In this document: positions 35,263 to 44,278 of the stretch, in pieces
Layout of the letters: each line of letters begins with the position of its first letter
Position numbering within the stretch: position 1 is the first letter of the stretch
Assembly (NCBI RefSeq): GCF_000682695.1
Contig: NZ_AWFG01000041.1
Location: 1 to 64,000 of the forward strand
Source of the DNA: Hyphomonas chukchiensis
GTDB lineage: Bacteria > Pseudomonadota > Alphaproteobacteria > Caulobacterales > Hyphomonadaceae
Length of the DNA: 64,000 nucleotides
Direction of reading: 5' to 3'
Notes under the pieces: model-generated
The model's input: only the letters and a program-made list of their open reading frames with translations
Told to the model about the DNA's origin: nothing
Database searches by the model: none
Translations under genes and position numbers: made by a program

Positions 35263-37647
35263 CTACTGCAGGCTGCTTTCGGGCAGGGCCCAGGCGATGA
35301 CCTGGTCACCCACGGGCGTTTTCATGAAGTGGTGCCCGCCCGTCATCAGGACGAGATATTGGCGGCCGCCGGACATGTAGGTCATCGGCGTAGCCTGACC
35401 GCCCGCCGGCAGCGTGTCGTGCCAGACTGTCTTGCCGGTGCGTGTGTCGATGGCGCGGATAAGGCCGTCAGTGGTTGCGGCGACAAAGACAAGGTTACCC
35501 GCCGTGGCCAGAGGGCCGCCATTGTTGGGCGTGCCGATAGTGAGCGGCAGCATGGACGGGATCCCGAACGGGCCATTATTACGCGCCGTACCGAGATCGC
35601 GGTCCCACAGGGTCTTGCCGGTCGCCATGTCGATGGCGCGCATGCCGCCATAGGGAGGCTGCTTGCAGAGGAGGCCCGTGAAGGGCATGCGCCAGCCAGC
35701 ATTCACATTGATGGCATAGGGCGCGCCAGCCTGCGGGTCGCCAGCGCCTTCAGCGCCATGGGTCACTTTACCGTCGGGCGTTTCACCGCGCGGTTTCCAG
35801 CCGAGCTTGTCTGCCTCGGCGCGAGGCACAAGGCGATTGTAATTGGGCATGTCGTTATAGTTGGCGAAGATCACGCCGTGGACGGGGTCGACCGCGACGC
35901 TGCCCCAGTCTGAACCGCCATTATAGCCCGGATATTCGATCCAGTGCGTGTCGGTGGTCGGCGGCGTGTACATGCCCTTATACGAGGCTTTGCGGAACGC
36001 GATCCGGCAGATCATCTGGTCGATCGGCGACATGCCCCACATGTCCTTTTCCTTCAACTCCGCCTTGGCGAGGGTGTGGAAGGTGGAATGGGGCTGGGTT
36101 GGGCTGCGCTGTTCAGGCTCGACGCCGCCAGTCGGGGCGGGGCGTTCCTCGACACCGCTGAGCACTGCGCCGGTCTTGCGATCCAGGATATAGATATCGC
36201 CCTGCTTGCCGGGCAGAAGGATGGCAGGGATCGTCTGGCCGTTCTTTTTGTAGTCGACGAGGCTTGGCTGTGAGCCAAGGTCATAGTCCCAGACATCCTT
36301 GTGGACAGCCTGGAAGTGCCAGGCGGGTTTGCCGGTGTGCACGTCTATGGCGACGAGGGATGTGGCGAATTCGTTTTCGAGGTCGGTGCGATCGCCGCTC
36401 CAATAGTCGACGGCGGCGCTGCCGAGGGGCAGGTAGACCAGGCCAAGCGCATCATCGCCCGCTGCGGTGGTCCACATGTTGGGCGTACCGCGGGTGAAGG
36501 TTTCGCCTTCGGGCGGGAGTTTGGTGATGTCGGGGCGCGTCATGTCCCAGGACCACAGCATCTCGCCGGTGACGGCATCAAAACCATGGATGACACCCGA
36601 TGGGGCATCGAGTTTCTGGCCATCCAGCACCTGCTGGCCGGTAACGATCACACCGTCCACAATGGTCGGTGCGGCGGTCATGGAGACCATGCCGGGCACG
36701 ATATCGCCCATGCCGGTCTTGATGCTGGCCGAGCCGTTGTCACCGAAGTCCTGGCAGGGGCGGCCGGTTTCGGCATCGACGGCCACAAGGCGTCCGTCAA
36801 GCGTGCCTTCGATGATGCGCGTATGACATTCGGCGGCGGTGGCGTCGGGCGATTCGTAATAGGTCACGCCGCGACAGGCGGCTGTGTAGGGGATCCATGA
36901 CTTGTCGACGCCGGGGTCGTAGCGCCAGATCTGCTCGCCCGTTTCAGGATCAAGCGCCATCATGATGTTTGTGGCCGAGCAGAGATAGAGCCGGTTGCCG
37001 ACTTTCAACGGTGTGGTTTCGGCGCCGTAGGAATTGTCTTTCATGTCATCAGGCAGGTCGCCTGTATGGCTGAGCCAAACGCGTTCAAGCTTGTCGACAT
37101 CATCGGCGTTGATCTGCGTGAGCGTGGAATAGCGTTGGCTTTGGACGCCGCCATAGGATTCCCAGTTGCTGCGGTCAGCCACTTGTCCGCTCGCTTGCGG
37201 CATCGGCGCAGCATGAATGGCACTGCTGGAATTGTAGAGGAGCGTGCCGCCAATGACGGATGCGACCAGAACCGCCGCCATGCTGATACCGGCTTTCCTC
37301 CAGCCGAAATCCGCCGGACGGAGGAGGGGCAGCAGCGCCAGGGCGATCATCAGCAAGATCAGGGGGCAGACGAAGCGGGGCACCCAGGCCCAGAAATTAC
37401 CGCCCGCCTCGAAGGCTGACCAGATCAGCGTCAGCGCGAACAGGCCGACATAGATCCAGACGCCGAGGGCCATGCGCCGCGCGACAAGAATGCCGGACGC
37501 GACAAGCGCCAGACCTGCAATCAGATAGTACCATGACCCGCCAAGGGTCACGAGTCGAAGGCCGCCGATCGCGAGTACAATGCCGAGCAGCGCGAACAAG
37601 GTGCCTGCGGCAATGAGAATGATGCGTGTTCGGGATGAGTCGGCCAT
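35263..37647 (-). CDS. gcd: Membrane-bound PQQ glucose dehydrogenase
   Basis: 794 aa. Five N-terminal membrane helices (about 1-140) match the quinone-binding anchor of Gcd; the rest is an eight-bladed PQQ propeller in the periplasm. Seen: GAETTPLKVGNRLYLC, the W-motif repeats (ALDPETGEQIWRYDPG, AIDMATGKTLWDRDLG, AIDTRTGKTVWHD), DYDLGSQPSL and the C-terminal GGHHFMKTPVGDQVIAWALP. It oxidises D-glucose or related aldoses to the lactone and reduces ubiquinone. No pqq synthesis genes are in the window. Confidence 0.93.
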   Translation of the reverse strand: MADSSRTRIILIAAGTLFALLGIVLAIGGLRLVTLGGSWYYLIAGLALVASGILVARRMALGVWIYVGLFALTLIWSAFEAGGNFWAWVPRFVCPLILLMIALALLPLLRPADFGWRKAGISMAAVLVASVIGGTLLYNSSSAIHAAPMPQASGQVADRSNWESYGGVQSQRYSTLTQINADDVDKLERVWLSHTGDLPDDMKDNSYGAETTPLKVGNRLYLCSATNIMMALDPETGEQIWRYDPGVDKSWIPYTAACRGVTYYESPDATAAECHTRIIEGTLDGRLVAVDAETGRPCQDFGDNGSASIKTGMGDIVPGMVSMTAAPTIVDGVIVTGQQVLDGQKLDAPSGVIHGFDAVTGEMLWSWDMTRPDITKLPPEGETFTRGTPNMWTTAAGDDALGLVYLPLGSAAVDYWSGDRTDLENEFATSLVAIDVHTGKPAWHFQAVHKDVWDYDLGSQPSLVDYKKNGQTIPAILLPGKQGDIYILDRKTGAVLSGVEERPAPTGGVEPEQRSPTQPHSTFHTLAKAELKEKDMWGMSPIDQMICRIAFRKASYKGMYTPPTTDTHWIEYPGYNGGSDWGSVAVDPVHGVIFANYNDMPNYNRLVPRAEADKLGWKPRGETPDGKVTHGAEGAGDPQAGAPYAINVNAGWRMPFTGLLCKQPPYGGMRAIDMATGKTLWDRDLGTARNNGPFGIPSMLPLTIGTPNNGGPLATAGNLVFVAATTDGLIRAIDTRTGKTVWHDTLPAGGQATPMTYMSGGRQYLVLMTGGHHFMKTPVGDQVIAWALPESSLQ

Positions 37648-37732
37648 GACTGCGCCTTTCAGGTCTACCGAGAGGCGCCACCCGCCTCCTTTAAAGAAGG
37701 CGAACGGGTAAATTGGTCTACGGTTCCGTATT

Positions 37733-37771
37733 ATGGGCAGTGGTCAAAAAAGATGACCACTGCCCATTTTT
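37733..37771 (+). terminator. Strong 14-bp hairpin with T-tract facing plus strand
   Basis: ATGGGCAGTGGTCA and TGACCACTGCCCAT form a perfect 14-bp stem with loop AAAAAGA, followed by TTTT on the plus strand. Both flanking genes are on the minus strand, so the T-tract orientation is opposite to their transcription. Confidence 0.7.
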
Positions 37772-37804
37772 CCCGGCGTATTTAGCGGCAGCCTTTTGAG
37801 GGGC

Positions 37805-39061
37805 CTACATCTGCCCTGAGACTTCTAGCACGTCTTCGACGGTCCGCAGGCCCGGCTTGGGGCTGGTCACGAGGACGGCCATGTTGCCGGGGAGGTGCTT
37901 GTTGTCGAGCATCTTGTCATGGGCGGCCGGAATGTCTGCCCAGGAGAAGACTTCCGACATGCCGGGGTCGATGCGCCGGTTGATGACGAGATCATTCGCT
38001 GCGGAAGCCTGTTTCAGGTGGGCAAAGTGGCTGCCCTGTACGCGCTTCTGGCGCATCCAGAGGAAGCGAGCATCCATGGTTAGGTTGAAGCCGGTCGTCC
38101 CGGCACAGATGACCACCATGCCGCCGCGCTTCACGCAGAAGACCGAGACGGGGAAGGTGCTTTCGCCCGGATGTTCGAACACGATGTCGACATCCTTCTT
38201 GTCCGTGAACTGCCAGATCGCTTTCCCGAACTTGCGCGACTCTTTCATATAGTCGGCAAATTCCGGGCCGTTGACGGTGGGCAGCTGGCCCCAGCAATTG
38301 AAGTCCTTGCGGTTGAGCACGCCCTTGGCGCCGAGGCTGAGCACGTGTTCCTTCTTGTCATCGCTGGAAACGACGCCAATCGCGTTCGCGCCGGTGACGG
38401 CACACAGCTGCACGCCGAAACTGCCAAGGCCACCCGAGGCGCCCCAGACGAGCACGTTGTCAGCCGGCTTCACGATGTGCGGGCGGTGGCCGAACAGCAT
38501 GCGATAGGCCGTGGCGAGCGTCAGCATGTAGCAGGCGCTCTCTTCCCAGGTCAGGTGTTTCGGACGCGGCATGCACTGGCGGGCCTGAACGCGGCAGAAC
38601 TGCGCGAACGAACCGTCCGGCGTTTCATAGCCCCAGATGCGCTGGCTGGGCGAGAACATCGGGTCGCCGCCATTGCACTCTTCGTCGTCACCATCATCCT
38701 GGTTGCAGTGGATCACGACTTCATCGCCGGGCTTCACACGGGTCACCTTGCGGCCCACGGCCCAGACGATGCCTGCGGCATCGGAGCCGGCAATGTGGTA
38801 GGGCTGCTTGTGGATGTCGAAGGGCGAAATCGGCTCGCCTAGACCGGCCCAGATGCCATTATAGTTCACGCCGGCAGCCATCACGAGGACGAGCACTTCG
38901 TCGGAATCGATTTCCGGTACCGGAACCTGCTCAAGCTGCATCGCGGACGACGGGCGCCCATGGCGCTCACGCCGGATGGCCCATGCATGCATGAGTTTCG
39001 GCACATGGAACTCCGGCGGAATCTCGCCCAGTTCGTAAATGTCTTTCTGTTGTCTGCCCAT
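37805..39061 (-). CDS. ccr: Crotonyl-CoA carboxylase/reductase
   Basis: 418 aa medium-chain dehydrogenase of the enoyl-thioester carboxylase group. It reductively carboxylates crotonyl-CoA to (2S)-ethylmalonyl-CoA with NADPH and CO2, the key step of the ethylmalonyl-CoA pathway. Diagnostic blocks: AAGVNYNGIWAGLGEP near 65 (Asn of the CO2 pocket), HIAGSDAAGIVWAVG, CNGGDPMFSPSQRIWGYETPDGSFAQF, VWGASGGLGSFGVQL near 208 and FEHPGESTFPVSVF. Ecm, a later pathway enzyme, is encoded 2.1 kb away on the other strand. Confidence 0.95.
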   Translation of the reverse strand: MGRQQKDIYELGEIPPEFHVPKLMHAWAIRRERHGRPSSAMQLEQVPVPEIDSDEVLVLVMAAGVNYNGIWAGLGEPISPFDIHKQPYHIAGSDAAGIVWAVGRKVTRVKPGDEVVIHCNQDDGDDEECNGGDPMFSPSQRIWGYETPDGSFAQFCRVQARQCMPRPKHLTWEESACYMLTLATAYRMLFGHRPHIVKPADNVLVWGASGGLGSFGVQLCAVTGANAIGVVSSDDKKEHVLSLGAKGVLNRKDFNCWGQLPTVNGPEFADYMKESRKFGKAIWQFTDKKDVDIVFEHPGESTFPVSVFCVKRGGMVVICAGTTGFNLTMDARFLWMRQKRVQGSHFAHLKQASAANDLVINRRIDPGMSEVFSWADIPAAHDKMLDNKHLPGNMAVLVTSPKPGLRTVEDVLEVSGQM

Positions 39062-39099
39062 AATTGAAATACCAATCCTCCAGAATCACGTCAGGGAGC

Positions 39100-39113
39100 A
39101 TCGTGCGCACGAT
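39100..39113. promoter_or_regulatory. 14-bp palindrome upstream of ccr
   Basis: ATCGTGCGCACGAT is a perfect palindrome 39 bases before the ccr start, in the intergenic region shared with the divergent aminotransferase gene. Candidate operator; regulator unknown. Confidence 0.4.
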
Positions 39114-39225
39114 TATTGCGTGTCTTCACAAAGCCCCCGGGTCGCGGCACCTTGGCTTTTGGCCAGCAAGGATGCAAGGATTTTGTTGCGCCGCACAATA
39201 TCGCAATCCCAACAGCGTGACAAAA

Positions 39226-40110
39226 ATGACAATATGCCAGACTGCCTACCTCAACGGCGCCTTCTGTTCTGCAGCAGATGCTATGGTTTCGCCCTTTGAT
39301 CGCGGGTTCCTGTTTGCCCATGCCGCCTATGAGGTAACGGCCGTTTATGGCGGCCGCCTCGTCGATTTCGAGGGCCATATGTCGCGTCTTGATCGCACAT
39401 TGACGGGAATTGCCCTGCCGAACCCGCTTGGCGCCGAAGGCTGGGCCAAGGTGCATCGCGATCTCATTGAGTTCAACAACCTGACCGAAGGGCTGATCTA
39501 TCTTCAGGTCACCGGCGGCGCCTATGGCATGCGTGACTTTGCCGGGCCTGAGGAATTCGAGCCGACCGTTTTCCTCTATGCCGACACCAAGCAGCTGATC
39601 GGCGAAACGGCGCGCGATGGGGTAAGAGCGATCTTCCTGGACGACATGCGCTGGAAGCGGCGTGACATGAAGACGACGCAGCTGCTGTCGCAGGCGTTGG
39701 CCTATCGCGCCGCCCGGGAGGCGGGGGCGGACACGGCTTTCATGGTCGAGGACGGGCAGGTAACCGAGGCCGCGTCGGCCAATGCCTGGATTGTCGATGA
39801 GGCGGGTCAGTTGATCACGCGGGAACTCTCATCCTCGATCCTGTCTGGCATCACGCGGGCCGGTGTGCTGGCCCTGCTGGAAGGGTCCGGCCTGACCCTC
39901 GTTGAGCGATCCTTCACGCCCGAGGAGGCTCTGGCGGCGGTTGAGGCGTTCACGACGTCTGCAGGCGCGATGATTGCGCCCGTGATCGCCATTGATGGCC
40001 AGCCGATTGGCAATGGCAAGCCGGGGCCGGTGACGCGCCAGCTCCAGCGGCTCTATTATCAGGCGATGGGGGCCGATGTCGCGGCTGTTGCCCCTTGGGC
40101 GATGGGCTGA
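39226..40110 (+). CDS. Class IV aminotransferase, D-amino acid transaminase-like
   Basis: 294 aa. Fold type IV PLP enzyme: FDRGFLFAHAAYEVTAVYGGRLVDFEGHMSRL at the N-terminus, PLP Lys149 in RRDMKTTQLLSQ, and EDGQVTEAASANAWIVDEAG, the standard E-x-x-x-N motif. The DMKTTQLL context matches D-alanine aminotransferases rather than branched-chain enzymes (which have the K in a different setting), but lyases of the same fold are possible. Start ATG 39226 with weak ribosome site; earlier in-frame starts lie in the intergenic region. The 3' end overlaps the SemiSWEET gene by 52 bases. Confidence 0.82.
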   Translation: MTICQTAYLNGAFCSAADAMVSPFDRGFLFAHAAYEVTAVYGGRLVDFEGHMSRLDRTLTGIALPNPLGAEGWAKVHRDLIEFNNLTEGLIYLQVTGGAYGMRDFAGPEEFEPTVFLYADTKQLIGETARDGVRAIFLDDMRWKRRDMKTTQLLSQALAYRAAREAGADTAFMVEDGQVTEAASANAWIVDEAGQLITRELSSSILSGITRAGVLALLEGSGLTLVERSFTPEEALAAVEAFTTSAGAMIAPVIAIDGQPIGNGKPGPVTRQLQRLYYQAMGADVAAVAPWAMG

Positions 40111-40367
40111 GGCGGGGCAAAAACGGCCTTTGCCTTCAGAATGAGGATCGTGCTGGCAAGGCAGAATGTCACGAAATTGGCGGCGATGATTGATGGGCTG
40201 GCCAGCATTATGCCATAGGCCAGCCAGACGGCAACGCCGAGCGTGAACATGGCGTACATGATAAGGGATATTCCCTCTGTCTGGCGCGTCCGCAGGATTT
40301 TGACGGCTTGGGGCACAAATGAGGCTGTCGTCAGGATTGCAGCCAAAAATCCAATATATTCAGCCAC
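40059..40367 (-). CDS. SemiSWEET sugar transporter
   Basis: 102 aa with three membrane helices. The PQ-loop pattern ASFVPQAVKILRTRQTEGISLIMYAMFTLGVAVWLAYGI is typical of bacterial SemiSWEETs, which work as dimers for facilitated sugar movement. The C-terminal tail (PPQPIAQGATAATS) is low complexity. Overlaps the end of the convergent aminotransferase gene. Substrate unknown. Confidence 0.88.
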   Translation of the reverse strand: MAEYIGFLAAILTTASFVPQAVKILRTRQTEGISLIMYAMFTLGVAVWLAYGIMLASPSIIAANFVTFCLASTILILKAKAVFAPPQPIAQGATAATSAPIA

Positions 40368-40416
40368 TTCATGTGTCCTCTGTCAGCGTCTGAGAGACTT
40401 GTACATCAACCCGGGC

Positions 40417-40878
40417 CTAGCGGCGAGTAGCGGGATCGGTATCGTCTTCAGCGTCGTGGAACTCACCCTCGATAATGTCACCCCCGGCCAGGTCGCTCCC
40501 CGGATTGGCATTACGGAACGATGTGTTCAGTGTGCTCATCACGGTGCTGACCTCTGTTGTCGCAATGCGGGCACTGATCGCATTGGCCGCAAGGGCAAAG
40601 CCCGTCACGCCGATCAAAATTGCTGCATCTTCGAGGCCGAAGCCGCGCGCCAGGGAGGTGTCGCGGAAAAGCGCCAGGAAGCCGAGGAAGATAATGAAGA
40701 GGCCGGCGAGGCCGCCAAGGCGCACGGCGAAGCCGGGCAGTAGCGCTGTCATGGCAATGGGGGCCGGGTTTCCTGTCAGGCGGGCGAGACGCAGGCGCTC
40801 AACGAGGTTCACGCCCATCATGGCGGCTGCGAGCAGGACGATCATCAAGGCGCTGCGCTCCATCAGCGCCACAAGCAA
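40417..40878 (-). CDS. Hypothetical membrane protein
   Basis: 153 aa from the TTG at 40878, or 148 aa from the ATG at 40863; not recognised. Helices at the N-terminus, around 45-65 (LGGLAGLFIIFLGFLALF) and 85-100, then a hydrophilic acidic tail (FHDAEDDTDPATRR). The frame stays open and hydrophobic upstream to 40956, where CTG-ACC-CAG-TCC could begin a longer protein of 179 aa, adding a full helix (LRLATLLAFPFGVLLVAL). Precedes the SemiSWEET gene on the same strand. Confidence 0.65.
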   Translation of the reverse strand: MLVALMERSALMIVLLAAAMMGVNLVERLRLARLTGNPAPIAMTALLPGFAVRLGGLAGLFIIFLGFLALFRDTSLARGFGLEDAAILIGVTGFALAANAISARIATTEVSTVMSTLNTSFRNANPGSDLAGGDIIEGEFHDAEDDTDPATRR

Positions 40879-41132
40879 TACGCCGAAAGGGAAGGCGAGC
40901 AGGGTGGCAAGGCGAAGGCCAAGGGCGGTCTGGAGCGGGGAGGTGGACTGGGTCAGGGCGTTTCCGGGTCGGTTCGAGGTACGTCAAAGGGTATTCGCGG
41001 GTCTGTCGCGGGTGGTGTAGTGTCCCGGATGTGGCCACGCAAATGCGTCAGCACAAGGGCGTGTCGTGCCGCTTGCACTCCGGCGCGCCGCGCGGCATGT
41101 TGCGCCGCAACAATACAAAGGGGAGCCCCGGC

Positions 41133-43127
41133 ATGGCCGATACACAGAGACCGATCCAGCACGCGCCTGACAGGCCATGGATTTTCCGCACCTATGCGGG
41201 CCATTCAACGGCGCAGAAATCGAACGAACTCTACCGGGGCAACCTGGCCAAGGGGCAGACCGGCCTCTCCATCGCTTTCGACCTGCCAACGCAGACCGCC
41301 TATGACGCCGACCATATCCTGGCCAAGGGCGAAGTCGGCAAGGTGGGTGTGCCGGTCAAGCATATGGGCGACATGGCGCAACTGTTCGACCAGCTGCCGC
41401 TGGAAGAGATGAACACGTCCATGACGATCAATGCGCCAGCCGCGTGGATGCTGGCCATGTATGTGGCGCTGGCCGATGAGCGCGGCGACGACCGGGCCAA
41501 GCTGCGCGGCACCACGCAGAATGACATCGTGAAGGAATACCTGTCGCGCGGCACCTATGTGTTCCCGCCGGAACCGTCGATGCGGCTGATCGCGGACATG
41601 GTGAGCTGGTGCTATACAGAAGTTCCAAAATGGAACCCCATGAATGTGTGCTCCTACCACCTGCAGGAGGCCGGTGCGACGCCGGAACAGGAGCTGGCCT
41701 ATGCGCTGGCGACCGCGATTGCCGTGCTCGACAAGGTGAAGGCTGGGGGGCAGGTTCCGGAATCAGACTTTGAAACCGTTTTTGGACGTATTTCCTTCTT
41801 CGTGAATGCGGGAGTGCGTTTCGTTACGGAACTTTGCAAGATGCGCGCATTCGTCGATCTCTGGGAAGAGATCGGCCGCGAGCGCTATGGCGTGACTGAC
41901 CCGAAAGCGCTGCTCTTCCGCTATGGTGTGCAGGTGAACTCGCTGGGCCTCACCGAGCCGCAGCCGGAAAACAATGTCTACCGCATCCTGATCGAGGCGC
42001 TGGCCGTGACCCTGTCGAAGCGCGCCCGCTGCCGCGCGCTGCAACTGCCGGCCTGGAACGAGGCCATGGGCCTGCCGCGCCCATGGGACCAGCAGTGGAG
42101 CCTGCGCCTGCAGCAGATCCTGGCCTATGAAACGGACCTCCTGGAATTCGAGGACATCTTCGACGGTAGCCATGTAATTGAAGGCAAGACCGAAGAGCTG
42201 AAAGAGAAGGCCCGAGCGACGCTGGCCGAAATCGATGCGCTCGGCGGGGCCACCAATGCGATCACGCACATGAAGGAGAGCCTGGTCGGCGCGCATATCG
42301 ACCGGATCAAGGCCATCGAGAATGGTTCGCTCAGCGTGGTCGGCGTCAACAAGTACACGTCCACCGAAGAAAGCCCGCTCGGCGTCGGTGACGGTTCCAT
42401 CCAGACGGTCGATCCGATGGAAGAGGCCATGCAGGTGCGCGACCTCGCCAACTGGCGCGCGACCCGTGACGTGAAGAAAGTGAACGCGGCGCTGGACGAG
42501 CTGCGCAAGGCCGCTGCCGAAAACCGCAATATCATGGAGCCGTCGATTACGTGCGCCAAAGCGGGCGTGACGACGGGCGAATGGGGCACGGCGATGCGCG
42601 AAGTGTTCGGGGAATTCCGTGCACCGACGGGCGTGGCCATGGTTATCAGCAGTGGCGGCGATGAAGAGATCGAAGCGGTGAAGGCAGAGGTCGACCGCGT
42701 GTCGGACGCGCTGGGCCGCCGCCTCACCTATGTGCTGGGCAAGCCGGGCCTTGATGGCCACTCGAATGGCGCCGAGCAGATCGCGGCGCGCGGACGGGAA
42801 GTGGGCATGGATGTCGTCTATGAGGGCATCCGCTTCACGCCGGCCGAGATTGCCGCACAGGCGAAGGAAGCCAAGGCGCATGTCGTGGGCCTGTCGATCC
42901 TTTCCGGCAGCCATCTTGATCTCGTGCGCGAGACGATTGCCGAGATGCGCAAGCAGGGGCTCGAGAACGTGCCGCTGGTCGTCGGTGGCATCATTCCGCC
43001 GGAAGATGCCCAGGCGCTGCGCCAGATGGGCGTTGCCCGCATCTACACGCCGAAGGACTTCAAGATCACCGGCATTATGGGCGACGTGGTGAAAGTGGTC
43101 GAGAAGGCGTGGCTCGCGACGGCCTGA
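41133..43127 (+). CDS. ecm: Ethylmalonyl-CoA mutase (B12-dependent)
   Basis: 664 aa. It converts (2R)-ethylmalonyl-CoA to methylsuccinyl-CoA with adenosylcobalamin (also called MeaA). N-terminal TIM-barrel: RPWIFRTYAGHSTAQKSNELY, then FDLPTQTAYDADH (the Ecm/Mcm substrate region) and MNTSMTINAPAAWMLAMY. The C-terminal B12 domain has DGHSNG with the lower-axial His543 and SILSGSHLDLV. The Y-A-G-H and E-V-G-K-V-G-V-P details fit Ecm rather than methylmalonyl-CoA mutase. Start 41133 has AGGGGAG; a GTG at 41031 gives an implausible 34-residue extension. Confidence 0.93.
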   Translation: MADTQRPIQHAPDRPWIFRTYAGHSTAQKSNELYRGNLAKGQTGLSIAFDLPTQTAYDADHILAKGEVGKVGVPVKHMGDMAQLFDQLPLEEMNTSMTINAPAAWMLAMYVALADERGDDRAKLRGTTQNDIVKEYLSRGTYVFPPEPSMRLIADMVSWCYTEVPKWNPMNVCSYHLQEAGATPEQELAYALATAIAVLDKVKAGGQVPESDFETVFGRISFFVNAGVRFVTELCKMRAFVDLWEEIGRERYGVTDPKALLFRYGVQVNSLGLTEPQPENNVYRILIEALAVTLSKRARCRALQLPAWNEAMGLPRPWDQQWSLRLQQILAYETDLLEFEDIFDGSHVIEGKTEELKEKARATLAEIDALGGATNAITHMKESLVGAHIDRIKAIENGSLSVVGVNKYTSTEESPLGVGDGSIQTVDPMEEAMQVRDLANWRATRDVKKVNAALDELRKAAAENRNIMEPSITCAKAGVTTGEWGTAMREVFGEFRAPTGVAMVISSGGDEEIEAVKAEVDRVSDALGRRLTYVLGKPGLDGHSNGAEQIAARGREVGMDVVYEGIRFTPAEIAAQAKEAKAHVVGLSILSGSHLDLVRETIAEMRKQGLENVPLVVGGIIPPEDAQALRQMGVARIYTPKDFKITGIMGDVVKVVEKAWLATA

Positions 43128-43135
43128 TGTAGCCG

Positions 43136-43615
43136 TCAGTTGCGCGGTTTAACCTCCGTGCGGATACAGGACATGGTTGCCGTTCGATTTCCTTCTTCAC
43201 CATAGTCTATGTCACATTGGTAGTGCAGGCTTTCGCTCGCATCAGATGCGGCCTGCCCAGTTTCGAAAATGGAAAGGCCCGCAATCACGATGAAGATAAG
43301 CATCGAGACCAGCACGATGGCTGATGACATCGTAATCATCCGTCCGATCCGCGGATACCGTTTGTCATCGTCGCTACAGCCCTTAGCGTAGATATTCGAG
43401 GCGAGGCTGGTGACGCGTACACATTGAAGAACAGATACCAAGAGAAGCCCGAGGACAATCATGGCGAGAGTTCTCAGCTTCGGCTGCTCGTCGCCTAGGT
43501 ACTGGAAGGCGAAAAAGGAGAGGCCAGCGATGAGAAGGCTCGCGGCCGAGATGAGCGAGCGGGCTGTGTTCACCCGTGTGTCTATGGCTTTGGCCGTGTC
43601 AGCGGGTATAGGCAT
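43136..43615 (-). CDS. Hypothetical membrane protein
   Basis: 159 aa with three membrane helices (about 21-42, 49-68, 90-115) and a C-terminal periplasmic or cytoplasmic tail containing two cysteines (YQCDIDYG, MSCIRTE). Not recognised. The gene ends 9 bases after ecm on the opposite strand and has codon use somewhat less GC-biased than neighbours. It may be translated after the ORF at 43637 (22-base gap). Confidence 0.6.
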   Translation of the reverse strand: MPIPADTAKAIDTRVNTARSLISAASLLIAGLSFFAFQYLGDEQPKLRTLAMIVLGLLLVSVLQCVRVTSLASNIYAKGCSDDDKRYPRIGRMITMSSAIVLVSMLIFIVIAGLSIFETGQAASDASESLHYQCDIDYGEEGNRTATMSCIRTEVKPRN

Positions 43616-43636
43616 CGTCTGTGCGTCCCTGAACCG

Positions 43637-44113
43637 CTAGGCTATGTCCAAAGGTCTGATCAATATCGGCGGACCTTGATCGAGCGGGCCCTGTCTCGGC
43701 AGCGTACCTCCGGTGTTGCCATTGCTGATGCAGTAGCCCCGGTCTTCAAGCCATGGACAGATTACGCCAGCAGCGCGTTGATAATCTCCTGCCTGGAAGG
43801 CTTCCACAAAGGTTGGCACTTCAGCGGCGTCATCGACCAAATCCTGATCAAGAAAAGCAAACTGGGCTCGGGCAATGCGTTGCCACCTCTGGTCACTGAT
43901 CCGACCAAGCCCTCGCAGATTACGCGTGACCAGTTCTGCCACACTCCTGGCGAGCCCCTCGAAACCCTCTGGAGAGGATTTAAAAGTCGTCCTGTAGCGC
44001 GGTACGTTATGCTGCTTATCGGCGAAAAAAGCCGACAGGGCAGTTACCCGAACGTATTCGGCGCGTTTAACAGGCGTCAAAAGGAAGGTCTCAGCCAACT
44101 TTCCAGTCCCCAA
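43637..44113 (-). pseudogene. ORF without ATG, possible gene remnant
   Basis: 158 codons open from TTG 44113; no ATG or internal Met is present, and a GTG appears only at codon 58. The sequence (for example VEAFQAGDYQRAAGVICPWLEDRGYC) looks protein-like but matches no family I know. Base composition is lower in GC than flanking genes, and the overlapping plus-strand frame is also open. I read it as a 5'-truncated remnant or a very unusual gene. Confidence 0.4.
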
Positions 44114-44278
44114 ACCGGCTATTCACTTATACGCCAAAATGGTCCGTAAGGCAATTAAAGGTTGAGCCGGTTGTGCGGTATGGCGCGGAACGCCTTAATG
44201 CCATGAAACTCTAGACGGTGTAAGGGAAGCCAAGTATGGGCGGCGCATTCGTACAATTCAGTCTGAGCGGGAGCCGGC

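Noticed and set aside
43676-44149. 157-codon plus-strand frame opposite the ATG-less ORF
   Set aside because: No ribosome site, no motif; the opposite strand reads more like protein, though neither is secure.
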